Origin: CAZTKP01 sp964614215
GTDB taxonomy: Bacteria > UBP6 > UBA1177
NCBI GenBank assembly: GCA_964614215.1
Contig: CAZTKP010000023.1
Location: 1 to 24,451, forward strand
Direction of reading: 5' to 3'
Length of the DNA: 24,451 nt
Below the pieces are notes generated by a model that saw nothing but the letters and a program-made list of their open reading frames with translations, did not search any database and was not told where the DNA came from. This document shows, one piece after another, positions 7,444 to 14,819 of this stretch (position 1 is its first letter; each line of letters opens with the position of its first letter). The position numbers and the translations under genes were made by a program.

Positions 7444-8625
7444 ATGAAAAGTTACCACCTTCTCTTTCTTCTTCTTTTTTTTATGTTTTTAGTAAGCTGT
7501 AAAAACGATCCGGAGGGTTTTACAAAAAGTCATAAAACCCTTACACTTTCAACTTTCAACATCAACCTTACAGAAGATCTGCCTCTGTATGAAGAAAGAG
7601 CGCAGAAAATAGAAGACGTTCTTTCTGAAGCCGATTCAGAAATTCTGTGTATTCAAGGCATTTTTACAGAAGACGATCTGGATACTGTCAGAGGAGTGCT
7701 GGGAAAGAAGTACGGTGTCAATTATTCAAAAACAAATAACGATGAGCCTGAGATAATTCCTCCTTCATGTTCCGATAACGACCTTGCCCCCATGCTTGCC
7801 TGTTATATGAACAACTGCATGGGAAATACCGACCCAACATGTATAGTGACAAACTGCTGGGGTGAGATGCTTGCTCTTCCTGCTGAATGCAGAAACTGTC
7901 TGCTCGGAGAAGGTATCGGCGGTGCAGCATCCGGAGACATTACCGAACTTCTGGGCAACTGTACACAGGAAGAAGAAGTAATTTTTGATAACGAAGGACG
8001 CAACCGTGTTATCCTTGCGACAAAACTTGATTTTCAGAGTAATGTATATAACTTGAAAAAACTTTCTTCAACAGGAAATCTTCAGGTCGCTCTTTCAGCA
8101 GTAATAGCAGAAAAACAGAAAGACGGTCTTGGAAAGATCCATGTTATCTGTACAGGATTAAGTGAAGTAGGCGATGAATATGACGGAATGTACGAAAGCT
8201 GGGAACAGGAGCAGCTTCTTCAGGTTCAGGAGCTTCAGGACATTGCCGATTCAAAAGAAGCCGACCTTACCATAATAATGGGAGATCTTCAAAGCAACAT
8301 AGAGGGCGGAGAGAATATTCTCGAGAACAACCCCGGGCCTATTGCTCTTTTTGAAGCAGACGGCTGGTATGATCCTTATTTCGATGTTGACGATGAAGAC
8401 CATGTTGAATGTACTGTCTGTCCCGAAAATCCAATGGTTAATACTGACAGAGAGTCTGTTCCCGACCACATTATTTTCAGCACAAAAGAAAATCTTGAAT
8501 TCTTTACTGAAAGAGTTTTTCTCAACAGATTCATCCTCTTAGATGAAGAGAACAAAACAAAAACAAGATACTCCATCTCCGATCATTACGGAATCAGAAC
8601 AGTCGTAACAAAGACCGACAGGTAA
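7444..8625 (+). CDS. Cys-rich lipoprotein with degenerate endonuclease/exonuclease/phosphatase domain
   Basis: A 393-residue predicted lipoprotein: hydrophobic signal, then lipobox LVSC with acylated Cys19. The rest resembles the endonuclease/exonuclease/phosphatase (EEP) superfamily: LSTFNIN near residue 36, ILCIQGI at 67-73 where the family has LxxQE (the metal-binding Glu is Gly72), IIMGDLQSN where the family has GDFN (Asn to Gln), and a preserved SDHYGI near the C-terminus. Two catalytic positions are thus altered, so enzymatic activity is doubtful. An insert at about 105-175 contains eight cysteines (109, 120, 125, 133, 138, 149, 152, 173), suggesting disulfides in the periplasm or on the surface. 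GAGG lies 5 nt before ATG 7444; the pilB stop is 15 nt upstream. Its role is unknown. Confidence 0.85.
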   Translation: MKSYHLLFLLLFFMFLVSCKNDPEGFTKSHKTLTLSTFNINLTEDLPLYEERAQKIEDVLSEADSEILCIQGIFTEDDLDTVRGVLGKKYGVNYSKTNNDEPEIIPPSCSDNDLAPMLACYMNNCMGNTDPTCIVTNCWGEMLALPAECRNCLLGEGIGGAASGDITELLGNCTQEEEVIFDNEGRNRVILATKLDFQSNVYNLKKLSSTGNLQVALSAVIAEKQKDGLGKIHVICTGLSEVGDEYDGMYESWEQEQLLQVQELQDIADSKEADLTIIMGDLQSNIEGGENILENNPGPIALFEADGWYDPYFDVDDEDHVECTVCPENPMVNTDRESVPDHIIFSTKENLEFFTERVFLNRFILLDEENKTKTRYSISDHYGIRTVVTKTDR

Positions 8626-8630
8626 AACTT

Positions 8631-9158
8631 TTAAAGAAGTATATCCATCCTGAAATTTACAGAAAAAAGGTGTTTCAGATGAGACATTGACCAGACGTAT
8701 TCTGTCTCCAGTCCCAGAGAAAGAAAATTCCCTGTCAGAAACATCGCTCCAAGCTTAACGTAGAACCCGGGAGAAAAGAAGGCATCGGCCTCATCTTCCT
8801 TTTCTGAATAATCAACACCGGCAATAAAGCTAAGTCCCGAACCGATATAAAGTTTTGTTACCGGATAGATGTTCACGTTGTATCTTGTTCCGAAAGATGC
8901 TCCGGGATAGATCAGATGATCCAATCCGTTTTGAGCATAATAAACAAAAAGTGCCGTGTCTATATTGATGCTGTAATCCAGATACGGATCGTAGGAAAGC
9001 TTTATGTTAAAGCCCGGTCTTGAAACCCCTTCGTAGTCATGCATTAGAGAAAATCCGCTTTTTATCCCCGCCGTAGAACCGGAAAGATTGGAAGCGTCGA
9101 CGTTAAAAAACACCAATAAAAACAAAGCTGTAAATGTCAAACTTCTTAATTTAGTCAA
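8631..9158 (-). CDS. Small outer-membrane beta-barrel-like protein
   Basis: A 175-residue exported protein. After a short basic start (TKLR) comes a hydrophobic signal ending near NVDAS, then a chain of alternating strands (FNIKLSYDPYLDYSI, SFGTRYNVNIYPVTKLYIGSG, FYVKLGAMF) and a terminal strand FSVNFRMDILL. This fits a small outer-membrane barrel, but no family is recognised. The start is TTG at 9158, inside the overlap with the rqcH stop; there is only a weak GGTGAG ribosome site, and no other in-frame start would keep the signal peptide. Translation is probably coupled to rqcH. Its stop lies 5 nt from the stop of the convergent lipoprotein gene. Confidence 0.75.
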   Translation of the reverse strand: MTKLRSLTFTALFLLVFFNVDASNLSGSTAGIKSGFSLMHDYEGVSRPGFNIKLSYDPYLDYSINIDTALFVYYAQNGLDHLIYPGASFGTRYNVNIYPVTKLYIGSGLSFIAGVDYSEKEDEADAFFSPGFYVKLGAMFLTGNFLSLGLETEYVWSMSHLKHLFSVNFRMDILL

Positions 9159-10437
9159 CTTTTCTCACCTTGTCCGGCAGTTTTCCATTCCGTATATACT
9201 TTGACTTTCCATTCTTAACCATAACCTTTCCCGCAGCCATTCCCTTTTTTTTCGTCAGGTTTTTTCTCTGCGTATACCAGACTTCTCCCGACATGTCCTT
9301 TTTTGCCTTGCTGTACATAAGTGCAAGCACACAACCCGTCAGTAGATCATCAGCCTGAAGAGCTTCGTTCCTTTTCATTTTCAATATTACGTGACTTCCC
9401 GCATGATCTTTCGCATGGAACCACATGTCGTGCGGGGAAGATATCTTAAAAGTGAGCTCATCGTTATCCTTTGAATCTTTTCCCACAAGAAAGACCCTTC
9501 CTTTTTCAGTCTCAAATCTATGATATGGAACGTGTTTCGACTGCTTCGGGTTTTTTCTGTGACTGGTTTCACCCTGCTCCCGGACCTCAACATCCTCAAC
9601 AGTTATCCCGGACAGTTCCTCTTTTACCACATCAATTCTTTTGAGTAGATTATTTCTTCCGGCCTTTAGCTTCTTTGCGATCTTAAAGAATTTTTCCATG
9701 TTCTCAACAACAGTCATTTTAGGATCAAGGGACAGTTTTGTCTGAGTCCCATTGCTGTTACAGACCTCAATTTTTTCCATTCTTTTATTTGCATCAAAAA
9801 GATAGAGATTGTTTCTTAACATCGTGCCGTTTTCCAGACTCTGCTTTTCAAGAACATCTTTGCCTTTCAGCTCTTTCATCAACTTTTTCAGGAGATTATC
9901 AAGTTTCCTTTTTTTCTTTTGAAGAAATTTCTCTTTTTGTTCTGTCTTCCTTTTTTCAATATTTTCAAAGAATTCTTTTTCATAGAAAAAAGGATCTTCA
10001 GACATCGGTTCTATATGCCGCATTTCCTGTGGCATTTCCTCTGGAAGATCCGCCTTTTCTTTTTCCTTCCAGAGAACACCGGAATCGTTTTTTATATAGA
10101 CACTGCTGCTGAAAAGCGGAATATAAAGGGTGTTACCTGTGGTTTCGATGCAGACAAGTTTCCCGAATCTGTCCAGAATTTTTATGTTCTTTATTCTGCC
10201 TGAGATGTTGGCCCTCAAACCTTCCTCGAGCCTTGTTATTGTCTGTCTTTCATATTTTTTAAGGTCTTTAACAGGAAAAATCACCTTTTTTTCAGCATTA
10301 AAATAGATCCCGTCAAGTTCTGCTCCGTAAAGTTTGATAAGCACGCCGTTCATGCTTCTGTAGATGTTGTTAACAAAGGCTCCTTTGGCTTTTTCATCAA
10401 GAAATTGGGCCACAAGTCTGATCTCGGACAGATGCAT
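9151..10437 (-). CDS. rqcH: RqcH/NFACT-family ribosome quality-control protein
   Basis: The 428-residue product belongs to the NFACT/RqcH (Rqc2, FbpA) family, which binds split 50S subunits carrying stalled peptidyl-tRNA and adds C-terminal alanine tails. Seen here are a short NFACT-N region (MHLSEIRLVAQFL onward, about 1-140), a basic coiled-coil segment (about 170-235) with GTMLRNNLYLF, a second helical stretch, and a C-terminal NFACT-R domain from about 330 with HDMWFHAKDHAGSHVIL. It is shorter than typical RqcH (about 570 residues); the shortfall is mainly in the N-terminal half. Start is ATG 10437, one nt past the upstream ATPase stop; an upstream in-frame extension overlapping that gene has no family resemblance. 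The ribosome site is weak, consistent with coupling. Confidence 0.88.
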   Translation of the reverse strand: MHLSEIRLVAQFLDEKAKGAFVNNIYRSMNGVLIKLYGAELDGIYFNAEKKVIFPVKDLKKYERQTITRLEEGLRANISGRIKNIKILDRFGKLVCIETTGNTLYIPLFSSSVYIKNDSGVLWKEKEKADLPEEMPQEMRHIEPMSEDPFFYEKEFFENIEKRKTEQKEKFLQKKKRKLDNLLKKLMKELKGKDVLEKQSLENGTMLRNNLYLFDANKRMEKIEVCNSNGTQTKLSLDPKMTVVENMEKFFKIAKKLKAGRNNLLKRIDVVKEELSGITVEDVEVREQGETSHRKNPKQSKHVPYHRFETEKGRVFLVGKDSKDNDELTFKISSPHDMWFHAKDHAGSHVILKMKRNEALQADDLLTGCVLALMYSKAKKDMSGEVWYTQRKNLTKKKGMAAGKVMVKNGKSKYIRNGKLPDKVRKVD

Positions 10438-10438
10438 T

Positions 10439-11767
10439 CTATTTACCAAAAAATGCTTCGATCCTTCTGTTTCCGGATGCGTTTCGCGCTCTGTTCCTTG
10501 ACCAGCTGCGAAGCTCCTTGATGTTCTCCTCATATGTTTTTGAAAGAGGAACGGTCCTTCTTAAGATCTCTTCTATCGTTTTCTGCTGAAGATCCTTCTG
10601 TTTGGAAAAAGAGCTTATCAGAGAATCAATTACCGCCTGCTCTATTTCTGCCCCGCTAAATCCATCTGATAGCTCTGCAAGCTCGTTCAGATTAAAATTT
10701 TCGGGGTCTCTGTCTCTTTTTCTCAGATGTATCTCAAAAATTTCCTTTCTTTCTTTTGGCGAGGGAAGATCAACAAAAAAGATCTCGTCAAAACGCCCCT
10801 TTCTTAGAAGTTCCGGGGGAAGAAGAGAAACCCTGTTAGCTGTGGCCACAAGAAAAACAGGAACTTTTTTTTCCTGCATCCATGTAACAAGCCAGCCGAG
10901 AACTCTTCTTATTTCAGCTCCTTCTCCCTCCTGTGAAAGAGCCTTTTCAATTTCATCTATCCACAGAATTACCGGAGCAAAGCTTTCAACCTTAAGAACT
11001 GTCTCTCTAAGGAGTTCCTCAACACTGCGGCCTTTCTTAAAAAGGTTAATAAAATCAAGCCTTACCAGAGGAAAGTTCCAGATGTTGGCAATAACTTTAC
11101 TCGTCAGGGATTTTCCGCAACCCTGGACTCCCAGCATAAGCATGCCCTTGGGCATCGGAATACCGAAACTCTGCGCTTCTTTTGAAAAGTTACCTTTTCT
11201 TTCAACTATCCATTCCTTAAGGTCGTCAAGTCCACCTATCTGATCTATTCCATCCTGAATATTAACAACTTCAAGAACATCGTCCTGTCTTAAGAGGTTT
11301 CTCTTACTTTCAAGAACTGTATCAACGGCCCCCTCTTCGCTCATTTTAGAAATATCCCTGAGCATCTCTTCAATTCTTGAAAACGGAAATCCTTTAAAAT
11401 TTTCAACTATTGTCTCTTTTACTACTTCACTAAAAGGAAGGTCGTCAACGATCCTGGAAAAAATGCTCATATCTGATCTTTCGTGATCGATCTCAGCATG
11501 TCGAAGAAGTATCTCAGGGAGGATCAGTTCCTTACAGTAGAGCTTTACATCACCCGTGGCCTTGTTAACGTTTTCCAGAAAATTTAATGCTGCAACTTCA
11601 TCAGCAAAAAGATGTTCGGCATAGCTTAAAGCAACATTTCTACCTGATTTAATTATGGAAAGAACCGTTTCAAACATCTTTTCCTTTGCAGACTCGGTCC
11701 ATTCAACCCTGTCAGGATCATTTTTGGTAGTAAATATGGGGTCTTTACATAAAACTATTTTTAACAT
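10439..11767 (-). CDS. Ycf46-like AAA+ ATPase
   Basis: The 442-residue protein has a helical N-terminal half (about 1-170) and a single AAA+ domain. Visible are Walker A GVQGCGKS (213-220), the pore-loop segment with LVRLDFINLFKKGRS, Walker B ILWIDEIE (267-274, Asp271 and Glu272), sensor 1 LVATANR, the LLRKGRFDEIFFVDLPSP arginine-finger region, and the sensor-2 helix FSGAEIEQAV. This layout and the GVQGCGKS signature match the Ycf46 group of chloroplast, cyanobacterial and bacterial ATPases, whose substrates are largely unknown. There is no protease domain, so it is not FtsH. GGAGG lies 8 nt before ATG. It is the first gene of an operon with rqcH and a barrel gene, hinting at a part in protein quality control (inference). 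Confidence 0.9.
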   Translation of the reverse strand: MLKIVLCKDPIFTTKNDPDRVEWTESAKEKMFETVLSIIKSGRNVALSYAEHLFADEVAALNFLENVNKATGDVKLYCKELILPEILLRHAEIDHERSDMSIFSRIVDDLPFSEVVKETIVENFKGFPFSRIEEMLRDISKMSEEGAVDTVLESKRNLLRQDDVLEVVNIQDGIDQIGGLDDLKEWIVERKGNFSKEAQSFGIPMPKGMLMLGVQGCGKSLTSKVIANIWNFPLVRLDFINLFKKGRSVEELLRETVLKVESFAPVILWIDEIEKALSQEGEGAEIRRVLGWLVTWMQEKKVPVFLVATANRVSLLPPELLRKGRFDEIFFVDLPSPKERKEIFEIHLRKRDRDPENFNLNELAELSDGFSGAEIEQAVIDSLISSFSKQKDLQQKTIEEILRRTVPLSKTYEENIKELRSWSRNRARNASGNRRIEAFFGK

Positions 11768-11795
11768 CTACCTCTCCTCCGTGAAATTACAGAGA

Positions 11796-11823
11796 ATTAT
11801 ACTTTATTGAAAACTTTTGGCAA
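11796..11823 (-). promoter_or_regulatory. Strong sigma70-like promoter of the AAA-rqcH operon
   Basis: Read leftward: TTGCCA (11818-11823), 16 nt, TATAAT (11796-11801). It lies in the short gap between the hydrolase stop and the AAA ATPase start, 29 nt from its ATG. Confidence 0.7.
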
Positions 11824-11828
11824 ATAAG

Positions 11829-12719
11829 CTAGAGACTGCTCTCAAAAACATGGTCTCTCAACATTCCGGCACTGAAAGCTGCTGTTGCATGTCCACGGTC
11901 AACGATCTTCAAGGGATGAGAACCATAGCATTTAACATGAGTATCAAGATCTATAAATCTATCAAAACGCCCAAGCATCGGGAAAACATTTCTATCAGTC
12001 CTTTCCATAAACTCTTCATCAAAGTTCATTATATTTCTGATCTTTTCCCGATTTTCCTTAAACAGATCGCTTGTAAGAACGGCAAATTCAGATCTGATAA
12101 AAACATCGCCCAGAGCCGCCCCGGCAAGAATCGGGATATAGATATCGGCTGTATTGAAAAAAGCTCTGTGCATATTTGTGACAAATCCTCCAAGACTTAT
12201 TCCGGAAACTGTTACCTTGCCGGACCCGTTTGATCTAAGTTGGTCGACTATTTTCTGAACAAGAACGGCTGTTGCAGACAAGGAGGATGTTATGTTCCTG
12301 ATATCTTTATATCTTTTCTGCATCTCGCTAGCTGGCAGAACATGAAGAGGCGAGACCAGAGCAATAAGATTTGCCTGCACAGGAGGCTTTTCCTTTACAA
12401 ATATTTTATAAAAAGTGTTCCTGGCAAAAGGCCTTATCTTAAGCGGCCTTTCACTATTGCCATGATGATAAATATACGTCGGATAGTTTGATCCGAACCA
12501 CTTATGAACAAAAAACTGAGGGGTCATCCTGCCGACAGGAGTATCTATCTCAACTTTGTAAAGTCCGACTGTCTTAATCTCGGGAATATCAAAGTTTATA
12601 GATCTAACAAGTTCAGATATCTTTGGACTTTCCACGTTTTCGCTAAAAAGTCTTCTTTTCCCGGCGAATTTTTTTGTAAGAGCAACTATTGTGCTGTCTA
12701 TAAGTGCATGAATATTCAA
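11829..12719 (-). CDS. Alpha/beta-hydrolase-fold protein
   Basis: The 296-residue product carries an apparently complete catalytic set: YHHGNSE (oxyanion-hole HG, about 84-90), nucleophile Ser175 in SGISLGG, a plausible acid Asp253 in LGRFDRFID, and His277 in DRGHA. The spacing fits an esterase or lipase-like hydrolase, but the substrate is unknown. No signal peptide is evident. The start is TTG at 12719, which overlaps the upstream glycosyltransferase stop as TTGA and follows AAGGAGG by 7 nt; the strong ribosome site decides this unusual start. Co-expression with a membrane glycosyltransferase suggests work on a lipid or glycolipid, as inference only. Confidence 0.85.
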   Translation of the reverse strand: MNIHALIDSTIVALTKKFAGKRRLFSENVESPKISELVRSINFDIPEIKTVGLYKVEIDTPVGRMTPQFFVHKWFGSNYPTYIYHHGNSERPLKIRPFARNTFYKIFVKEKPPVQANLIALVSPLHVLPASEMQKRYKDIRNITSSLSATAVLVQKIVDQLRSNGSGKVTVSGISLGGFVTNMHRAFFNTADIYIPILAGAALGDVFIRSEFAVLTSDLFKENREKIRNIMNFDEEFMERTDRNVFPMLGRFDRFIDLDTHVKCYGSHPLKIVDRGHATAAFSAGMLRDHVFESSL

Positions 12720-13918
12720 ATTTTTTCCTCCTTTTCAGCTTTTGAGGAAGGAATGAGGGAAAAACTCATTTCTTCTCTTAAAGTTTTTGAATCATAGAAT
12801 GTTCCCTTCCAGTTAATACCACCTCTGATAGAATTTACAACAGCAGAATAGATGCAGATGGCAAAGGCCATTGTGTGACCGATCGGCGGAAAAAGAACTG
12901 AAACGATAGAGCGTCCCAGATGGATGTTAAGAGCGTACTCTACCGTCACTGAAACAAGTATTGTTGTGATTGCAACTGTGCGAATATAGACAGAGTCACT
13001 TAGGAACAGAAAATACGGCAGCATATCAAAAAAGTAGGGAAAAAGAGCGATTAAAGTCAGCCTCAGACCTGAAAACCGGCCCATTCCTGCAAAAAGAGTT
13101 CTCCCCACACCGTTAAAAAGGTCTTTCGTCGAGTCATACCACTTAACGTTTACCAGTTCTCTTCCGAAGATCATCCCGGGCCTTGCTCCGGCTTTTTGAA
13201 GCTTCTGACCTAAAGCAATGTCGTCAATGACTTCCATCTTCAATGATTCAAAACCACCTATCTTTTCAAGCATAGATCTTTTTACAAGGTTAAACGACCC
13301 TGAACCTGTTGCCCATTTTGAATCTTTTTTTCCAATTTTCCATGGCTGAGAACCGAAGATAACTGTTCTTATGATCGCAGAAACTCCCGCATCGGCTAAA
13401 AATGAAATGGGATAAAACGAAGGAAGCATTGCGACATGATGAAGATCGTTTCCAACTGCATAAGCCATGACCTGCTCCATCACTCCGTCACTGACAACTA
13501 TATCGGCATCTGAAAAAAGCAGCCACTCTCCTGTCGATGCTTCAACCCCTTTTTGAAGGGCGTTCAGCTTTCCAAGCCAGCCATCAGGAAGCTCAGTGAT
13601 ATTAACCACTTTCACTCTCGCATCACCTTTTACTGTTTCATTGATTATCTCAAGAGTTCTGTCTGTACTTCTGTCATTGACAATGATAAATTCAATATTG
13701 GAATAGGTATCCGAAAGTCTTGACGCAAGTGCCTTTTCAATTGAAGCTTCCTCATTGCACGCAGTCATTATCACAGAAACTTTAGGAGGATCTGATAGCG
13801 GTTTGAACTTAAACTTATCCATCAGTTTAACTGACTGCATTGAACGGATCAGACAGTACAACTGATATGTCCAGATAATCAATGAAACTGTAACAAGAAC
13901 TGAAAGCAGTGTCTCCAT
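12716..13918 (-). CDS. Membrane family-2 glycosyltransferase
   Basis: A 400-residue GT2 enzyme with one N-terminal membrane segment (about 4-25) and several C-terminal ones (about 275-365). The catalytic domain shows VSVIMTACNEE (about 48-57), NDRSTD (81-86), a DAD metal-binding motif in LLFSDADIVV (137-139), PDGWLGKLNA, the SKWATGSGSFNLV acceptor-side segment and VIDDIALG. The GWLGK pattern is shared with lipid- and carotenoid-linked glycosyltransferases such as the HpnB and CruC groups, so a lipid acceptor is likely; the exact substrate is not readable. GGAGGG lies 4 nt before ATG 13918. The hydrolase stop-start overlap shows a two-gene operon. Confidence 0.88.
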   Translation of the reverse strand: METLLSVLVTVSLIIWTYQLYCLIRSMQSVKLMDKFKFKPLSDPPKVSVIMTACNEEASIEKALASRLSDTYSNIEFIIVNDRSTDRTLEIINETVKGDARVKVVNITELPDGWLGKLNALQKGVEASTGEWLLFSDADIVVSDGVMEQVMAYAVGNDLHHVAMLPSFYPISFLADAGVSAIIRTVIFGSQPWKIGKKDSKWATGSGSFNLVKRSMLEKIGGFESLKMEVIDDIALGQKLQKAGARPGMIFGRELVNVKWYDSTKDLFNGVGRTLFAGMGRFSGLRLTLIALFPYFFDMLPYFLFLSDSVYIRTVAITTILVSVTVEYALNIHLGRSIVSVLFPPIGHTMAFAICIYSAVVNSIRGGINWKGTFYDSKTLREEMSFSLIPSSKAEKEEKI

Positions 13919-13932
13919 TTTCCCTCCCCGAA

Positions 13933-13951
13933 ACTGATAGATTATATCAGT
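13933..13951. promoter_or_regulatory. Palindrome over the -10 box (candidate operator)
   Basis: ACTGATA and TATCAGT form perfect 7-bp arms around GATTA. The site covers the -10 box of the glycosyltransferase operon, a position where a bound repressor would block transcription. Confidence 0.45.
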
Positions 13952-13969
13952 CTCAGAAAAAAATGGAAA
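13941..13969 (-). promoter_or_regulatory. Promoter of the glycosyltransferase-hydrolase operon
   Basis: Read leftward: TTTCCA (13964-13969), 17 nt, perfect TATAAT (13941-13946). The -10 box lies inside the palindrome at 13933-13951. Confidence 0.55.
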
Positions 13970-14033
13970 CTCCTGCGTTCAGATAAAGCATTGGCAGAAA
14001 CGAAAGGGCAAAAGCAGCAATTTTTCTCACAAC

Positions 14034-14118
14034 GAACTCCAGTATCAACACACTTTTCACAAAAGAATATACACTTTTTTGGGGTTTTGTCACATTTTTT
14101 GAAACGCTAGTGGAGTTC
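14034..14118. repeat. Long-range inverted repeat downstream of the small ORF
   Basis: GAACTCCA (14034-14041) and TGGAGTTC (14111-14118) are perfect 8-bp inverted arms about 69 nt apart, extendable with one mismatch. The AT-rich loop holds a shorter CAAAA/TTTTG pair. There is no T tract, so a plain terminator is unlikely. With the palindrome and promoter already listed, it accounts for most of the gap between the small ORF and the glycosyltransferase. Confidence 0.4.
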
Positions 14119-14119
14119 T

Positions 14120-14185
14120 TTAATATTTACCGATCATTCTGTCGAAAAGAATTTTCTCAATATCTCTTCTTGAATCGTAAACAGA
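14120..14185 (-). other. Open in-frame extension after the small ORF TAG
   Basis: Immediately past the amber stop at 14186-14188, the same frame stays open for 21 sense codons (SVYDSRRDIEKILF, then DRMIGKY) up to TAA at 14120-14122. The mix of charged and hydrophobic residues looks protein-like. It could be the lost end of a formerly 63-residue protein, or chance. Confidence 0.35.
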
Positions 14186-14311
14186 CTACTTTTTTAACCA
14201 AGGATTTTCTTTTTCGATTTTTTCAAACACTTTGCTTTGCTCAACGAAATCACCGTTTTCAATTTCCTGTTCTCTAACCAAAAGCAACTCCAAAAGCTTG
14301 TTTTCATTCAT
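14186..14311 (-). CDS. Small 41-residue protein, antitoxin-like in appearance
   Basis: This short ORF begins at ATG 14311, one nt past the ogt stop, with GGAGGT 4 nt before the ATG and lying within the last ogt codons. The product is acidic and helical: a LLELLLVREQEIENG segment, then DFVEQSKVFEKIEKE and NPWLKK. The opening resembles small antitoxin-like proteins of the E-x-E-I-x-N-G-x-F-V type, but no family can be named and no toxin gene is beside it unless Fic plays that part. Its strong ribosome site and coupled position argue that it is translated. It ends at TAG 14186, after which the frame continues open. Confidence 0.6.
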   Translation of the reverse strand: MNENKLLELLLVREQEIENGDFVEQSKVFEKIEKENPWLKK

Positions 14312-14312
14312 T

Positions 14313-14819
14313 TTAACCTCCTTTTTCTTCTTCGATGAGTCTTTTCTTAAGGTCTTCGGCTCCAAAAAACTTTCCGTAGCTTCCGTCAGCCTTTATGACT
14401 CTGTGGCATGGAATTATGAATGGGAACGGGTTGTTTTTCATGGCTGTTCCCACTGCTCTGGCCGCTCCGTAATATCCGGCAAGTGCCGCAAGTTCACCGT
14501 AGCTTAGTGTTTCCCCTCTTCTAGTTTCAAAAAGTTTTCTGTAAACTCTTTCTCTGAACTCAGGAATATCACTGAGATCAAGGGTTTCAAGGCTGAAATC
14601 AACATGGTGACCTTTACAGTATTTCTTAATTTTTTCAGACAGTTGCCTAGTCTCTTCACAAAGCCCCGGAACAACATCAGGATAGTTCACAGCAACTCTT
14701 TGCTCAACTGTGGCGGTAGGAATTGAGATCATTATTTTCTTTATTTTTCTTTTTCCGTTTACCGCTTTCCAGATAATTGCAACTGCACCGCAGTCAGTGT
14801 CAAAAAGGTGAACTTTCAT
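14313..14819 (-). CDS. ogt: Methylated-DNA-[protein]-cysteine methyltransferase
   Basis: This suicide repair enzyme moves the alkyl group from O6-methylguanine (or O4-methylthymine) to its own cysteine. The 168-residue product has a variable N-terminal half and a C-terminal DNA-binding and catalytic domain: ETLSYGELA recognition helix region, Arg121 in ARAVG (the base-flipping finger), and active-site Cys138 in IIPCHRVI, followed by GSYGKFFG. It lacks the Ada N-terminal regulatory domain. Its ATG overlaps the fic TGA (ATGA) and its stop is one nt from the small ORF, so all three are a coupled operon. Ogt and the fic partner have no established functional link. Confidence 0.95.
   Translation of the reverse strand: MKVHLFDTDCGAVAIIWKAVNGKRKIKKIMISIPTATVEQRVAVNYPDVVPGLCEETRQLSEKIKKYCKGHHVDFSLETLDLSDIPEFRERVYRKLFETRRGETLSYGELAALAGYYGAARAVGTAMKNNPFPFIIPCHRVIKADGSYGKFFGAEDLKKRLIEEEKGG

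Noticed and set aside
10438..10533. Longer RqcH starting at 10533
   Set aside because: It overlaps the ATPase gene and has no family similarity; the NFACT start MHLSEIRL begins at 10437.
10602..11243. 213-residue rightward ORF opposite the AAA ATPase
   Set aside because: It is a low-complexity antisense shadow (Ser/Arg rich) of a gene with intact Walker motifs.
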